In this document: positions 1-12,185 of the stretch, piece after piece | Position numbering within the stretch: position 1 is the first letter of the stretch | How the letters are laid out: the number at the start of each line of letters is the position of its first letter | Position numbers and translations under genes: made by a program | Notes under the pieces: generated by a model | What the model was told of the DNA's origin: nothing | What the model saw: only the letters and a program-made list of their open reading frames with translations | Database searches by the model: none | DNA from: Nageia nagi | Lineage: Eukaryota; Pinophyta | Assembly: GCA_050084985.1 (NCBI GenBank) | Contig: JBITNC010000001.1 | Coordinates: 211,544,001-211,608,000, forward strand | DNA length: 64,000 bases | Direction of reading: 5' to 3'

Positions 1-620
1 TCATCGAGCATACAAAAGCTCTATCCCTACCACTAGGGGGATATCCCCCATCATCTTTAGTCTATGGACCATTACTGGTAACATGTTTGGCCTCCCAGGT
101 TGAATATACTACCAAGCCCATACTTGTAGTAAGAGTGTCATACTAACACCTCATCATCCTCCTGCTATCATAGGTAACTTCCCATATGTATATTCTAGCA
201 ATGCTAGACCCTAGGTGAATATTATGCTATCTCGTACCATTTATCTCACTATCTCAAACATATTCCATGGGAACTTGGGTCTTAAGGAATCTGATAACAT
301 GAATTACGATATCAAAAGCATTGCTATTACCTCTCTCTGCTTGAGGTGGACCTGATGATATAGAGTATCTATCAACACCCCACCATTAGCAAGGTCCCAT
401 GTCCTATACCTATCTCCCACATATGGTCCGATGACCACCCTATTAGTGGCCATAATAATCAACTCACCCTCAAGTAGCCTTAGAAAGATCTGGTAGATGT
501 CCTCTAGCATGACGATCATCTCTTCGATTGGTAACAAGAATGTCTATCAATCAGGGTCAAGGTGCTCTTGTAGCATAATCATGTAGGATGTGTCTACCTT
601 AACAGGGAGAATTTTGGTAG
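1..620 (-). pseudogene. Plant mobile domain (PMD-C, aminotransferase-like) fragment
   Basis: Reading leftward, the frame first gives KILPVKVDTSYMIMLQEHLD, then a stop, then a 77-residue open stretch (537-304) that begins MLPIEEMIVMLEDIYQIF and continues LLEGELI. This is the signature start of the plant mobile domain, which in relatives reads about LPxGEMTxTLEDVxxILxLPxxGE. Below about position 150 the frame resumes with LLQVWAW and YIQPGRPNML, like the Trp-rich C-terminal part of the domain. PMD proteins are plant proteins of uncertain biochemistry; MAIN/MAIL1 act in silencing and genome stability, and many copies ride on transposons. Several stops and shifts break the frame and it runs off the left edge, so it is a pseudogene or decayed transposon passenger. 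No flanking element ends could be fixed. Confidence 0.7.
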
Positions 621-1861
621 CTCTTATGAGTCCTACCACCTATAACAAAGCCTATTCCACTAGCATCAATGCTCCTCATACCTCTATCTAGAGAGGTCAA
701 AATTTATGCTGAAGTTTCATCTAGAATATATTTTGATGTGTTAATCTTTATTGGTCAATTTATCAAGTCTATTTCATAGTTAGCAGTCTCTAAGTCAATC
801 CTATGTGTCACCTATAATGTCATGTTGCATTTTTGTCTAATTCTGCATTTCATGTTTTGGGTGTGTTTTAGGTAAGTCAAAATTGTCCTTATCAAGGATT
901 ATTAGGTAAACCTAGTCATTCAGGTCATGGATGACTTTCATGGTTATCCTTCACCCAAATGATCCTAAATCAAATCATTCAATTGAAGGATGATTCGCAA
1001 AATTGAAACTTTAAAAAAAATAAGTGACATTATCAAAATTTAAAAAAATTAAAACTAACAATTATGTATAATTTAAGGAAATTTTTAACTGCTACATTAT
1101 TTTCCTTATTCATACATAGTCTAAATAGATGTTTGGCATTAAATTTCATTATGTGTACCCTAGTTTAAGCATTTAGGATTTTGATTTATCATGAATTTTT
1201 TGTTGAGGTTTAACCTATGTTTCCTTATCCTAATCCATGCAAAACAACCACACATAATTAGATAATGCATTTTTAATCATAAAGACAACAAAAGTGGGGT
1301 TTCAAGGGGATTTTTGACCCAAGTGTATCCCTTTTTATGCATTAGCTCCTCCTCACTACCTGGTGGATCTCTCGATGGACCCACAATAGCCATCTATCAT
1401 GTGTCTCATCTTGGGACTACATAATTAAGGCATCAATCTCGCTCAGTAAATAGTAAAAAGTAAATATAATTCTCAAACCAAAGCTCCAAGTCAAATAAAT
1501 AATCAAAATATCATTTTTACTTTTTATTTTTCATTTAAACCCTAATTGAATCATCCAAATGATCCTTGATTTTTCGATCAACTCAGTTAAGCCTAGTCAT
1601 CCTGACGACTTACTATCGCTAGGATGATTTTCCCAGTCATTGTCACACTTTGTAAACCTTTGGTCATGATTATCATTTTTTGATCTATTCAGTCAAATGG
1701 TTAGGCATCTTGTCTTATCATTCATCATACCTTCCCATTTGAGGGGCAGAGATTCACACATGATTTCAAATTGAATAATTTTTTTCTTTTTAGTAGGTAC
1801 ATCACGAACTTCGTCAAGGGCATGTCGGATGCATGGTCAACCCTTCTTGCATCATGAATAT

Positions 1862-2075
1862 TCAGTGGATGATTATTGGTTCAACATAATAGATTGAAAA
1901 TCATCATATTCTAACATCATCATGTTTGATAAGGTCAAAATAGTTCATCATGGTGGATTGACAATAAACACATTATGACATCACCATGTTCGATATTATC
2001 AATTTAGCATGACATGATTGATTGGTAATCATCATACTTAGATGTCATCATGCTTAGCTAGGTCATTCTTGTGCA
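1862..2075. repeat. Degenerate ATCATCATG-rich tandem repeats
   Basis: Imperfect copies of a unit of about 55-60 bp containing ATTGGTAATCATCATACT-like and ACATCATCATGTTTGATA-like stretches follow one another. Divergence between copies is high, so copy number is approximate. Confidence 0.45.
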
Positions 2076-2345
2076 AACATCATATGCATGTGAGCTACGA
2101 TTTCAAGCTTGGTAGGCAAGTGTGCCTATAATCATTTCCCTTCAATTGCTAGGGAAAAGCATAGTCAAACATCCTTTAGCTGTTGGAGCAAAGTAGAGAT
2201 CATTCCCTTTAACTGTTAGGGCAAAGTAGAGATCAATTTCCCTTTCAGCACTTAGATTAGATTAGATTAAATTTTTGCTTTATTATTTGCTACACACTTG
2301 ATTCACTTGTTAGATTTTATCATAGGCCCATTATCGTGAGATCCA

Positions 2346-2432
2346 ATTCCATCTTATACGGCCTATCATGTGCTAAAACCAGACTTTCTTGGATACTCAT
2401 GGTACTCGATTCCATCTTATACGGCCTATCAT
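2346..2432. repeat. Perfect 24-bp direct repeat, 63-bp spacing
   Basis: A 24-bp stretch starting ATTCCATCTTATACGG occurs without mismatch at 2346-2369 and at 2409-2432. It is the first unit and restart of a 63-bp tandem duplication. Confidence 0.75.
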
Positions 2433-4103
2433 ACATCGAAACTAGCTCTCATTATGATTATTTTGTTATCACTTATCATTTATCATTATTGATTATTAGT
2501 TTATCATTTCATATGTTTTTTGTACTAAGCTTCTCATAGGTTCGAAGCTCAGCATAAAAAGGGGCAACTATAAACATCCTAAAAGTGCATCTTGCATCAT
2601 TGATAGGGTTACATAGACATTTTGGCATATATCATGTGCTACATTATCATTTAGACTAACATGTATTTTGTAGGTCCTTTGACTAGACTAATCAATTCAA
2701 TCTAGGCTTTTTATTTTGCTAATATCCTTTGGTTCTAATTGCCTGGATGACTTGTCAATCGCCTGGATGACCCTACAAACATCATAGTCATCAGGACAAT
2801 TTGGATTGAGTATTATAAAAGTTAATTGGCACATATTTCAAGCTTCTTCTTCAATTTTTACACTTTCACACATATGGACCCGGCAACTCTCTGCACTTTT
2901 CAGCACCTATACTTGAGCTTTAAGAGATCATTATGAAGGAGCATTTCTCTCTACATCTTGGAGCCTACTTCTCCATCATAGATGGATTGAGATACTCTTT
3001 GACTATTTGGGGTTTGTTTAAGATATCAATGTTGTCTTTGATTGTTATTTACAGATTTGAAGATCAATCCATTGTTGAATAAAGCTTGTATCCTTTTCTT
3101 TAAATTCACACTTGCATTTGAGTGACATATAGGCATTTGTTAGGCTAATTACATCCTAGGGTTTAGGATAGGGTTTGACCTTTAGGGTAAAAGCCCTAGG
3201 GTTGTCATATCTTTGTTGATTTACTTACATTCTTAGCTTTGAATTTGTGACCTACATTGTCATTTAATTGAACCTTTGGAATATACATTTGCATTTTGTC
3301 AAATATTGAATATCATTGGTTAATCTAGCATAGATATATCATCTATATTTGTCAATTGTCTTTGTCCAAGCATTTAGCATTGATCTTTATGAGTCTAGAA
3401 CACATTTGCATCATAGGCACTGACATATTTGTGACCATCCATTTGACTATAGATTAAGGGGATCTACAACCTTGTAGAGTTGGGGTTCTACCTTATTTTG
3501 GGCAATCACAAGGTCCAAAGGACTTGTGATTTGAGGTCCCCTTTGATCTTTGTTATTTCCTTTTCAAATCTGGGCATATATTGGCATCATGAAGACTAAG
3601 GACCATTTCTAAACCTTGCTTTTTACCATCTTATCATATCACAACATAGGAAAGTTAGAATTGAACAACTTGAGATCTTGGAGTGCTCATGAATGGCTTG
3701 AATGTATCAGGTGTTAAGGTTTAAATTGTTCACATGAAGTAGAGGGATGCTTCTCTAAGGGGTGAATGCTAGGAAAGAATATTGAACAAGTCATGACAGT
3801 CCTAGAATGGTTTTGTTTATTGCCAAAAAATAAATAGTTTTGCAAGGTTTCAAAAATGTAAATAAGAAAAGTGCTCCGTGAATGGAAAGTCTATTTTACA
3901 AATGATTGAACGGTATACATAATATAAAAATATTTTTAGTCCTGAAAGTTATTTCTAAAAATGTCTCAATTAGGTGTAGTCTCATGAGTGCCAAGGGTTT
4001 TTTAACTCATCGAGTGTACTTAAAGATCAGACTTGTTGAAAGGACTCTCCGATATGCAAGTTAAATATCTCATTGCATTACAGCTTATGTGAGTTTACAA
4101 TGA

Positions 4104-4365
4104 TCATAGTGTTTCTACAAGAAAATACATATAAAAAGCCATTAGATGTTTTACACAATACCTCATCAAGATGCGGTCTTCATAACTGCAATGATCTGAG
4201 TATATGCACGTTATGGATTTTCTATATATTAAACTACACATAAATATGAGAACTAAAGCCAGTCTCTGAAACCGTTGCCAGCATTCTTCCATCACATGCT
4301 ACTGCGGAAGCTTTAGATCGAGGCACATCTCAAATACTTTCCTTTGTTATGAAATGTGAAGGCAA
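4104..4365 (+). pseudogene. PPR (pentatricopeptide repeat) fragment
   Basis: Two frames one shift apart read as PPR motifs. From 4152 the frame gives PHQDAVFITAMI, a stop, then VYARYGF, as in the plant consensus MPxxDxVSWTAMIxGYA. From 4253 it gives LKPVSETVASILP and then ATAEALDRGT, as in the next motif PxxxTxxSILPACAxxxALxxG. PPR proteins bind organellar RNA and act in editing, splicing or stability in mitochondria and plastids. Only about two motifs survive, with at least one stop and one frameshift, and the sequence on either side is not PPR-like, so this is a broken fragment. The open frame on the opposite strand here is a shadow. Confidence 0.65.
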
Positions 4366-7300
4366 GGAAAGGGAAATCCCTATGTTGTATAACGTAGAGG
4401 AGAAGCAAATTGTCATCTGAAATGTAGAAATAAGTTGGAGCATGGATTTGAATATTGTGGATAGTTTGAGAACTCTGCGAGTTTTGGAAAAATTGTAGTA
4501 ACCATTATTCTTTGGAAGATCGTAGGAAGATACGATATCAGAACCATGGCGCTTGGTAAATACCATTTTTGGACATCATTTCATGGTTCACAAGGATCAG
4601 AAAGGAGTGCACAGTTAGGCACATTGCAGAACTGATGGTTCAACTGATTAATTCCTTATTGAAATGAAGCTTTAGGAAAGGATCTGGTTAAATAGATACG
4701 ATGGAAGCTCCTGTAAATTATTTTGTGAAACACCATCACATTTAGCAAGATTCCTCTGTTTGATAATGCACTCATGAATCAATCTGATTAATCAGGTATG
4801 ATGTCAATTATTAAAAGTGGAGTAAAATAGAAATTAATGTCTAATTGGAAAATATTTTAGAATAGATATATGAGCAACAAGGTTTCACCTTATTAAGGGA
4901 TAAAGTAGACTATTGTTAGTGAAATATAATAGACTCTCTATTTGAGAAGTAAAGCCACGCCTTTTGAGAGTACAGTAATGAATATTTAATATGAGTTCCT
5001 CAAATAAATGTATATATTTATTATTGAGTTTCTGAATTAATTGTATTAGAACAGAATACCTATAGTTTTTAAGGTATTTAGCCTTGTGACTAACTTTTCT
5101 ACAAATAATGAGAATATTACTTATGGAAAAGTATACATGGAGAGTAAGAACATGTTTATTTGAAGGATTTATTGAGTTTTTGGGTTATTTTTGAATAACT
5201 AAGGATTGAATTTATACTATAATATTCTTGATGTCAAATGTTATCTAATGTATAGATGAATAAAATTTTGATTATTTACATAAAAGATCATTATCTATTT
5301 AGATGATTGAGTCATTGAAATGCTTCCTTGAGATACTTAATGGACAATGGGATGCATCTAATTGAGTTCTAGTAAATATTTTAGTAATATATTGAAGGCA
5401 AGAAATATACTCTTGATTGATCTTTTGGCTTAATTATGAGTGTTAACATATGGATATAGTTTTCTTGCAAGGTTTGATTATTGAATAATAATCTTGTTGT
5501 AACTTTTTATGCTAGGAATGATTGTAAAACAATTTGTCTTTCTAAAGTAGGTAAGCCATGTAAGTGATAATTACTTTTGGTCAGTTACTAAACCCTACTA
5601 TATTTGATTTTAGCATCATCACTTTATGATGAGAGCTTATTATTGAAGTACCTTTTAGTTGATAATATAAAACTCTATAAAATACACTCGAATGTTGAAG
5701 CCATGGAATGTGGTGGTACATTTATATTAGATTTGTGACACCTTATATTGTTATGTTTCTTAGTGCATTTTATGTTCTTAATAAGAAGAATGTCTTAGAT
5801 GAGTATACCTTAGAAATGAATCTTATATGACTTCTTCATATATATGATTATTTACTAATGCTATGGTTGTATCTTTGTATGCTAGTAATATTTCTGATAT
5901 ATTTAGCATACTAGAGTAAGATAAACAATTGAGTAAATTATGGTTACTTTTAGATAATTAGAAATCCTTACTTTTGTTGCTTATAGTATTTGAAAAGATG
6001 ATAAAAACTTAGTATTGAGGATTTTAAATTTGATTTTGTTAATAGCACATGGTGGTGTACTTAGGTGTTGGATCCTTAGTGCTAGGTGATGCACTTATAA
6101 AGGATTGATGATATCTTACATTGATATAATTCTTTGTACCTTGTTAATTGATCAAGAGGAAGATAGCATTTGAAATTAAATGCATGCATTACATTATGCA
6201 TTGATAATTGTATAGGAGTTTATGTGATAGATGAGGTCACATATTATTTTAAACCAACCATTAGGGTTATTTGTAATAGGCTAACCATGAAATATCATGT
6301 AGACCTTAATTTAGTTGAAATATCCTTGTTGATGGAGCATGTACTTGGTTTAAGACCAAGGTTGTAATATGGTTAATATATTGATAATAAAATATTATTA
6401 GGTAGCATAGCTACTAAGGGTTTACCAAGTGCAATAACAACTAGGGTGTTTCCCAAGCTTAGCTCAAATACATGTTATGGGATTGCCTTGTGGTTGAAAT
6501 ATTTTTGTTATTTCATTTCAATTTATTTTTTACATGTAAATGTTTATTATGAATGATGAGAATGTATGAGAATCATAATTGATAGTGTGAGACTATTGTA
6601 CAATTATGTTTATGTTATAAGTTAATCTAGTTTAAAGAAAATTAATTCTTATAGCCCATGTTTATTATGGGTTATTAGTTTAGATGCCTTTGCAAGAATG
6701 GTTTGAAATTTGGGTATATTCATTAATTTATCCATAACCTCAAAAGTAATGCTCACCATATCTACCACACTCACAAAACGTTATGATCAAATTCTAACAA
6801 GAACCTTAGGGTTCTTACTATGATAACAAAATTTTGGGCAAGTTTGTGAGTTCTTATTTCCAACCCTAATTAAGAGAAGGATATACTAATAAAAAGGTGG
6901 TCATCATAATGTTGTTCCATTTTTATCTATTATCTTAGTTATTTAACTTATATAAACATATAGATAACAAAATAGTAATAAATGAACAATAATCTAATAG
7001 CATATATAATAGTGAATAATAGATTATTAGATCAAGAAATCAATATAATGAATAAACATGCTAAAGAGAAAAGGATCGAGTGAAAGATAAATATCTTATC
7101 AAAGATAACCTTACTTGGAAGAAGTTTATTATATGTAGATAATAACTTGTCAAACATAAGTGACCTTGATGTGTAAATCCCATTGAGCACATTGGAAAGA
7201 ATGGTAGCATGGATGCTTGCAAAAGCATATACACTAGGTAATGAATAACAATGTGGGCATGTACAACAAAACATATGTTAAGTATCCAATCAAGTAGAGT

Positions 7301-8330
7301 TAGCCACCAAGGATCAAGCATTGTAGAAGATTGACAAGTCAAGCCAAACATATAATTGCATAATATGAAATAGTAGATATGCTCATGGTAACAAGATCCC
7401 AATATCGATAAGCAATGTTAAGAAACACATGAACTTTGAAGTGGTACTAGCTATCAAGATTTGAAATCTTTATAACTTTCCTTGCAATCATACTTACCTT
7501 TATATATGCAAGATAACATCTAATTTCCCTTTAGGAAGGCTAGCATCGATGTTGGGGTACCTAGTACAAGAATAAGAATATTATATGAGAAAGGATCAAG
7601 AATAACACTAATAATATGATATAAGATCAATATATTATAACACCTAAGTGGGGTCACATTAGGGAGACCAAAATTAGGTGTCAACATCTGCATCACATTA
7701 TAGTAAACCCTTGTTAATTTTTTGAGTTGTAATAGTTTTGAAAGATTACATAGGCACTTGGATGCCTTGTTTTGTTCATGGGCCTAATGCATATTTTATT
7801 ATTTCTTTTTTATATGGTTATGATTCCATCAAAAATCCAACTTCCAAATTAAGAAAAAAATAATAATGATCTTCATTCCATAGACTTCACAAGCAACAAC
7901 GAGAGTTCAATCACCTTTGTGTTGGATCACAGTAGCTCAAGAATGGATTTGGATTAAAATAACCTTTTCTTTCCTAATATGCAACTACATATTTTTCTAA
8001 AGGAAAGAATACAACATACAAAATAAACTCTTCTTCCATTGCTTCTAGATTCTATGCATAACAACAAGAATCTACTTTCGATAAAATAAACTCTAAGGAT
8101 ATAGAAATTATTTCAATGAATATATTCCTTACTAAATAAATTCTATAAAATTTATTCATAAATCTAAGAAATATTTTCTTTGAAATAGATATTCTTCGAG
8201 TGTAAAAATATAACTCAAAAATACTAAGTTCTTAATCCCTCTTGAAAATTACATAAATAATTTTCACTCATGGATTAAAACTTAACTCTCAAACAGTATT
8301 ATTCTATCCATGCGAGAATAATATAATTTG
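4366..8330. other. Long AT-rich stretch without a recognisable gene
   Basis: Only short, random-looking open frames occur. Near 7640-7690 the minus strand reads TGTTGACACCTAATTTTGG, a typical start for a Ty3/gypsy LTR, but no matching end, partner LTR or polypurine tract could be shown. No domain was recognised in this stretch. Confidence 0.4.
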
Positions 8331-8337
8331 ATACCAA

Positions 8338-8490
8338 CTATATCTTAAAATAATTAATTAAGTCTATTTTAATATCAGCTTATATTTTAAAATAATTAAC
8401 AACTCTATTTTAAAATATAAACTTGTATTTTAAAATAATTAACAACTCTATTTTAAAATATCAACCTATATTCTAAAATAATTATCAATT
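8338..8490. repeat. Tandem repeat, 42-43-bp period, about 4 copies
   Basis: The string TTTTAAAATAATTAA recurs at about 8343, 8386, 8428 and 8471, each followed by ACTCTATTTTAAAATAT-like sequence. Purely AT-rich minisatellite; no coding role seen. Confidence 0.7.
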
Positions 8491-8924
8491 AAAATCATCT
8501 TGAACTATAAATTATATTTTAAGTTCATTTAATATTCTCTATGTTTAAAACCTCAACTTATTCTAAAAACAATAATAATAAGACCTATTATAAAATCTAC
8601 GATTTTATAATTAGGCTTCCTAAATAAAACATTATTATTAACTAAAAGTTTTATTTTTTATTCTATATTCTTTTTTTTTAATATATATTCTATATTCTTT
8701 TAATAACCTAAAAATGAATTTAAAGAATCTTATTTTAAAATGTATCTATTTTAAAATTTTAGTTTCAAGAAAATATTTGATTTCCATACTTAGATTTTAA
8801 ATATATAAGTACCAAAAAACAACATTCTTACTTTTTCCTAGATTTTATGTATGAATACAAAAATTTACCTTTTCAAACTAGTTTCAAGTAAAGCAATATT
8901 TTCTTAAATTTAATTCCACTTAAA

Positions 8925-8939
8925 TAAATTTCACAATAT
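8925..8939. repeat. SINE target-site duplication, left copy
   Basis: taaatttcacaatat, identical to 9055-9069; bounds the SINE on its tail side. Confidence 0.88.
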
Positions 8940-9054
8940 ATTTTTTATGTCCTATTCTAAATACTCACATACCCTGGTAGGATGGAACTCGGGACCTGGT
9001 TGGTGTACCATCACTAGGCCTAATGCCCCACCTCTACGCCACCCCCACTGGGGC
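8940..9054 (-). mobile_element. Short SINE with tRNA-like head
   Basis: On the minus strand the element begins GCCCCAGTGGGGGTGGCG. It contains TGGCGTAGAGG, a perfect match to the RNA polymerase III box A consensus TRGYNNARNNG, and about 40 bp later GAGTTCCATCC, a near match to box B (GGTTCRANYCC). It ends in a short A-rich tail (CATAAAAAAT). It is flanked by a perfect 15-bp direct repeat, taaatttcacaatat, as expected for LINE-assisted target-primed insertion. At about 115 bp it is short but complete from head to tail. Copies of this class carry no protein and depend on LINE enzymes. The family name was not assigned. Confidence 0.87.
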
Positions 9055-9069
9055 TAAATTTCACAATAT
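9055..9069. repeat. SINE target-site duplication, right copy
   Basis: taaatttcacaatat, identical to 8925-8939; bounds the SINE on its head side. Confidence 0.88.
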
Positions 9070-9645
9070 TACTTGACAACTACTAAATTAATTTTCTTGA
9101 TCTAATATAATAGCCTACTGCAAGTTATCCGTCTCATATATTAGTTATTCTTTGATGGACGTTAATATAATTTACCTTTACCTCATAATTAAAATACTTC
9201 ACATAACATGTTTATAATACATTTTCCAATCATAAATTACTTTCATAAAACTAAAAAATCTTTTTATTTTATATGAGAATTAAAAATACTTCTCTTAATA
9301 TGTTTTGTAATATATTTTCTAACAAATAATCAATCATAAAATAAAAATCTTTAATTTTTCTTGAGAATTAAATTACATAAAAATAAATGACAAATATATA
9401 TAAATAGCTCTAACCATTCTTTCCTTCTCTTCGATAGTGGTCTAATGTGGAAAGAAGAATGGAAACTATGATACCCATAAAATCTTGGAGGAACCTCTTC
9501 TCCCATAAGGTAAAACAATATTTGGGCCCTCCATTGTAGTCAACAAATTTGGATGATGAGAAGATCCGATTGAGATTCCAAAGGAGATAACTAATCAAAC
9601 AATTGAGCAAGGGTCCCTCATTCTAATTAGAATTATGGAATAATA

Positions 9646-10331
9646 TGTTAACAACTAAAAAGGAAATTTAATTTAATTAAAATACCTATTTAGGTATTTG
9701 AAATAATTTATTAAATAAATGCTCTTTTTCATGTGCACTCTCAACTACCTTTATATTTTGTAGTAAAAGGTCAGTTCGGCATCACATTAAGCCTAAGGAG
9801 GAGCCTTAGCACTAGACTTGTTGCCTATAGAAGCGGAGGGGTTATGCATGATCAAAGATATTACATGACATAACATAATCTTTAATCCTTGATAGGTAAC
9901 AATATACTTGTGTTATTTTTGACTGGTGTTTCTTAACGCCACCTATCATCTTTGGATTTTATTATACTTTAAGCTCTGCATTCCTATGATCTTTCATCCC
10001 TTTGTGATCGAGATTTCATACATTGATGGTAGGATGATGACATTGAGTGAAAGGGTGAGGTATTCATGAATGGTAACTAGGTGATATCATTGGGTTTTTG
10101 GTACTACCATTGGGTTGAAGTCAGATTGATGGCTCCATATTTTGGGGAAGCTTTGTTCATCATCACAAGTAAAGTACATTTTTGTATCTTTCATAAATCA
10201 AGTTTTGATAGGTCAAGGTCAATTAGTTCATTTTCATCTTTTATGTCATCAATTTTTTATTATTTCATAGTTAATCAAAAAAATTAATTATTCTATAAAT
10301 AACCCTAATAATTATTATTTCATTTATAACA
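9646..10331 (+). repeat. 5' LTR of outer Tat element
   Basis: Begins TGTTAACAAC and ends TTATAACA. It aligns along its length with 27152-27802, sharing for example the runs ATTTGAAATAATTTATTAAATAAATGCTC-like (near 9700 and 27205), GCATGATCAAA and TTCTATAAATAA. Divergence is clearly visible, so the insertion is old. Neither of the two short open frames inside is a gene. Confidence 0.87.
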
Positions 10332-10349
10332 ATTGGTGAACTTGACTTC
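10332..10349 (+). other. Putative primer-binding site
   Basis: ATTGGTGAACTTGACTTC lies directly after the 5' LTR end. A closely similar TTTGGTGAACCTGATATG sits at the same place in the nested element. The TGG start fits pairing with a tRNA 3' CCA end; I could not assign the tRNA. Confidence 0.55.
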
Positions 10350-10438
10350 TTAACAATATAATGATTTATCCTTCACTAGTTGTTCCAAAATCCTAAGGTT
10401 TTGGATAGGACTAATCTTGGGTTTCAAGTATTTCAAAA

Positions 10439-11630
10439 ATGGAACATGTTCAATTTCTTTCCATGATCAATAGCTTTAATGAGGCCATTGAAGCTAATCT
10501 TAAGAAGATGCTATATGAAAATGAAGAAAGAAGTTAAGCCTCTAACATTGGGGGTATCATTCAATTTGTTGGAGGTGCTCCACCCATGACTAGGGATTCA
10601 AATATGCTATATGATGAGATTCATAATTCTAGGGAACCTAATCTACAAGTGGAACTTATTTTTGATACATGCAATAGTGAGGGAGATCCTATGGCTCATA
10701 TCAAGGTTTTTGAAGTGAAATTCAAGTTGAAATTTAAGATGAATGATAACTTCATGGCTAAATACTTCCCTACTATATTTTAAGGTGATGCACTTAATTG
10801 GTACTTCTCTTTACCCACTAAGTAAATTAATTGTTATATACAACTTATCTCAAAATTTTATATACATTTCAAATATCATGCTCCTAGATAAATGATAGTT
10901 TTAGATTTAGTTGGTGCTATCCAAGGTCCAAATGAGCAATTTAATAAATTTTCCCAAAGTTTTCAAAAGATATGGAGCATTATTATTGAACCCTTATCTG
11001 AGTCTCATTTCATATCCATATTTTTCCATAATATCCATCCTAAATTGAAGTTCATATCCCTAGATTACATGACACTACCCTTTACCAAGGTTGTGTATAG
11101 GCTTGCTTAAAAATAGAATTGCTTAGTTGATATGGGTGACTTAAAATATGGAAACCCTAGCAAGGAGACTAAGGAATATAGACATCAAAATAAAGAAGAC
11201 AAAGAGGTTCATGCCATAGAAGAACCATCATCCAAAGAGCAATAAAATAGTCAAGCAAAGAAACATTTAAAAAATAATAATAGGTTACCTTTGGCCCCTA
11301 TTGTTATGTTTAAAGAATGTTTGCAAAAAGGATTAATCAAACCTAATCCAAAATAAGAACTAGAGCCTCATGATGATATACCTAGTTGGTATAATGAAGC
11401 ATAATTCTATGAATAACACAAAGTTAAAGGTCACAAAACAAATGCATGTATGATCCTAAGGAATCAATTGTAGAAATTGATAGACGATGGCAAGATATAG
11501 TATGATGCCCATGCAATTGATTCAAAATATATTGAACCAATCATAGAAAATGTCATCTTCAACCAAAACCTGTTCAACACCACTCAAAGAGGAAGACCTA
11601 GAGGGAGTGTTAATTTAGATATAGTAGAGT
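10439..11630 (+). pseudogene. gag: gag of outer Tat element (capsid and zinc-knuckle-like region)
   Basis: A single reading frame opens with ATG at 10439 (MEHVQFLSMINSF). It contains the retrotransposon gag core: FPTIF, a stop, GDALNWYFSLPTK, then IQLISKFYIHFKYHAPR. A later HKVKGHKTNACMILRNQL corresponds to the CxxHxxxGHxTxxC zinc-binding stretch of Tat gag, with a stop where the first Cys-containing part is expected. Gag forms the virus-like particle that packages element RNA. The frame is uninterrupted by indels from here into the protease, but is crossed by about fifteen stops, most TAA or TAG where Gln is plausible (for example F-stop-GDALNWY for FQGDALNWY). Confidence 0.8.
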
Positions 11631-11899
11631 GAATGGAGGTCCCTCGCAATCCTAATACTCAATAACTCCTAGAGAAACTAAAGGTAACTTATGCCAAGAT
11701 AAGTATTTTTGAACTTTTGCAATTATCAATTGATCATAGAAATACTTTATTTGATGCACTTAAGAAAACTAAAATTGATGCGGATATTCTTGTTACTAAA
11801 TTTATTGAGCTAGTAGGCAATATTGATATTGATTTAGTTTATAACATGATTTCCTTTCAAGAGAGTGAATTGCCTATTGAATAAGTTATTGAAAAAAAC

Positions 11900-12185
11900 C
11901 TAGGACTGTATATCTGTATTAACATTGATGGTGTTCCTATTAAAAAAGCTTTGATTGATACTAGTTCAAATGTCAATGTATATTCAGTTGAATTATTACA
12001 AAAATACTTTTCCTCTATTTATACTAATATGAAAAGAACCACTATTAGCATAAAAGGGTTTGATAATAGTGAAAATGGATGTATTGAATATGTATCTATA
12101 CCTATTGAGCTAGGTGATAAATTGGTTCATCAAAAAGTTTATATTTATCAAGTGAAATTTCCATATAACTTGTTGCTTGGTTGAC
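11900..12185 (+). pseudogene. Retroviral-type aspartic protease of outer Tat element
   Basis: In the same frame as gag, the sequence reads INIDGVPIKKALIDTSSNVNVY and later YIYQVKFPYNLLLG, followed by a stop and the IHKIRI-like end of the fold. This is the catalytic loop (usual form ALIDxGSxxNV) and the conserved C-terminal ILG/LLLGRPW strand. The catalytic Asp is kept, but the following Gly is Ser (DTSS), which would be expected to impair activity. The protease normally cuts the Gag-Pol polyprotein. Confidence 0.8.

Larger units (their letters stand above)
720..4100. other. Non-coding repeat-derived DNA
   Basis: No coding frame is supported here. The short open frame at 2336-2539 is a by-product of a direct repeat. 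A plus-strand TATA-like stretch (TATTATAAAAG near 2813) followed by a T/C-rich leader resembles an LTR promoter, but no LTR partner was found in the window. The stretch from 2900 to 3600 looks like a transposon leader or LTR remnant without recognisable ends. Confidence 0.4.

Noticed and set aside
6170-6500. Possible end of a Copia polyprotein (ATKGLPSAITTRVF near 6410)
   Set aside because: A single weak resemblance to the LTKxLP motif; no RT, RNase H or LTR nearby supports it.
7032-7402. Two overlapping minus-strand open frames of 80 and 113 residues
   Set aside because: Hydrophobic by base composition only; no conserved motif and both frames open by chance.
6700-7690. Minus-strand LTR starting TGTTGACACC at about 7690
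   Set aside because: Start looks right, but no other end, partner, polypurine tract or target duplication could be found.
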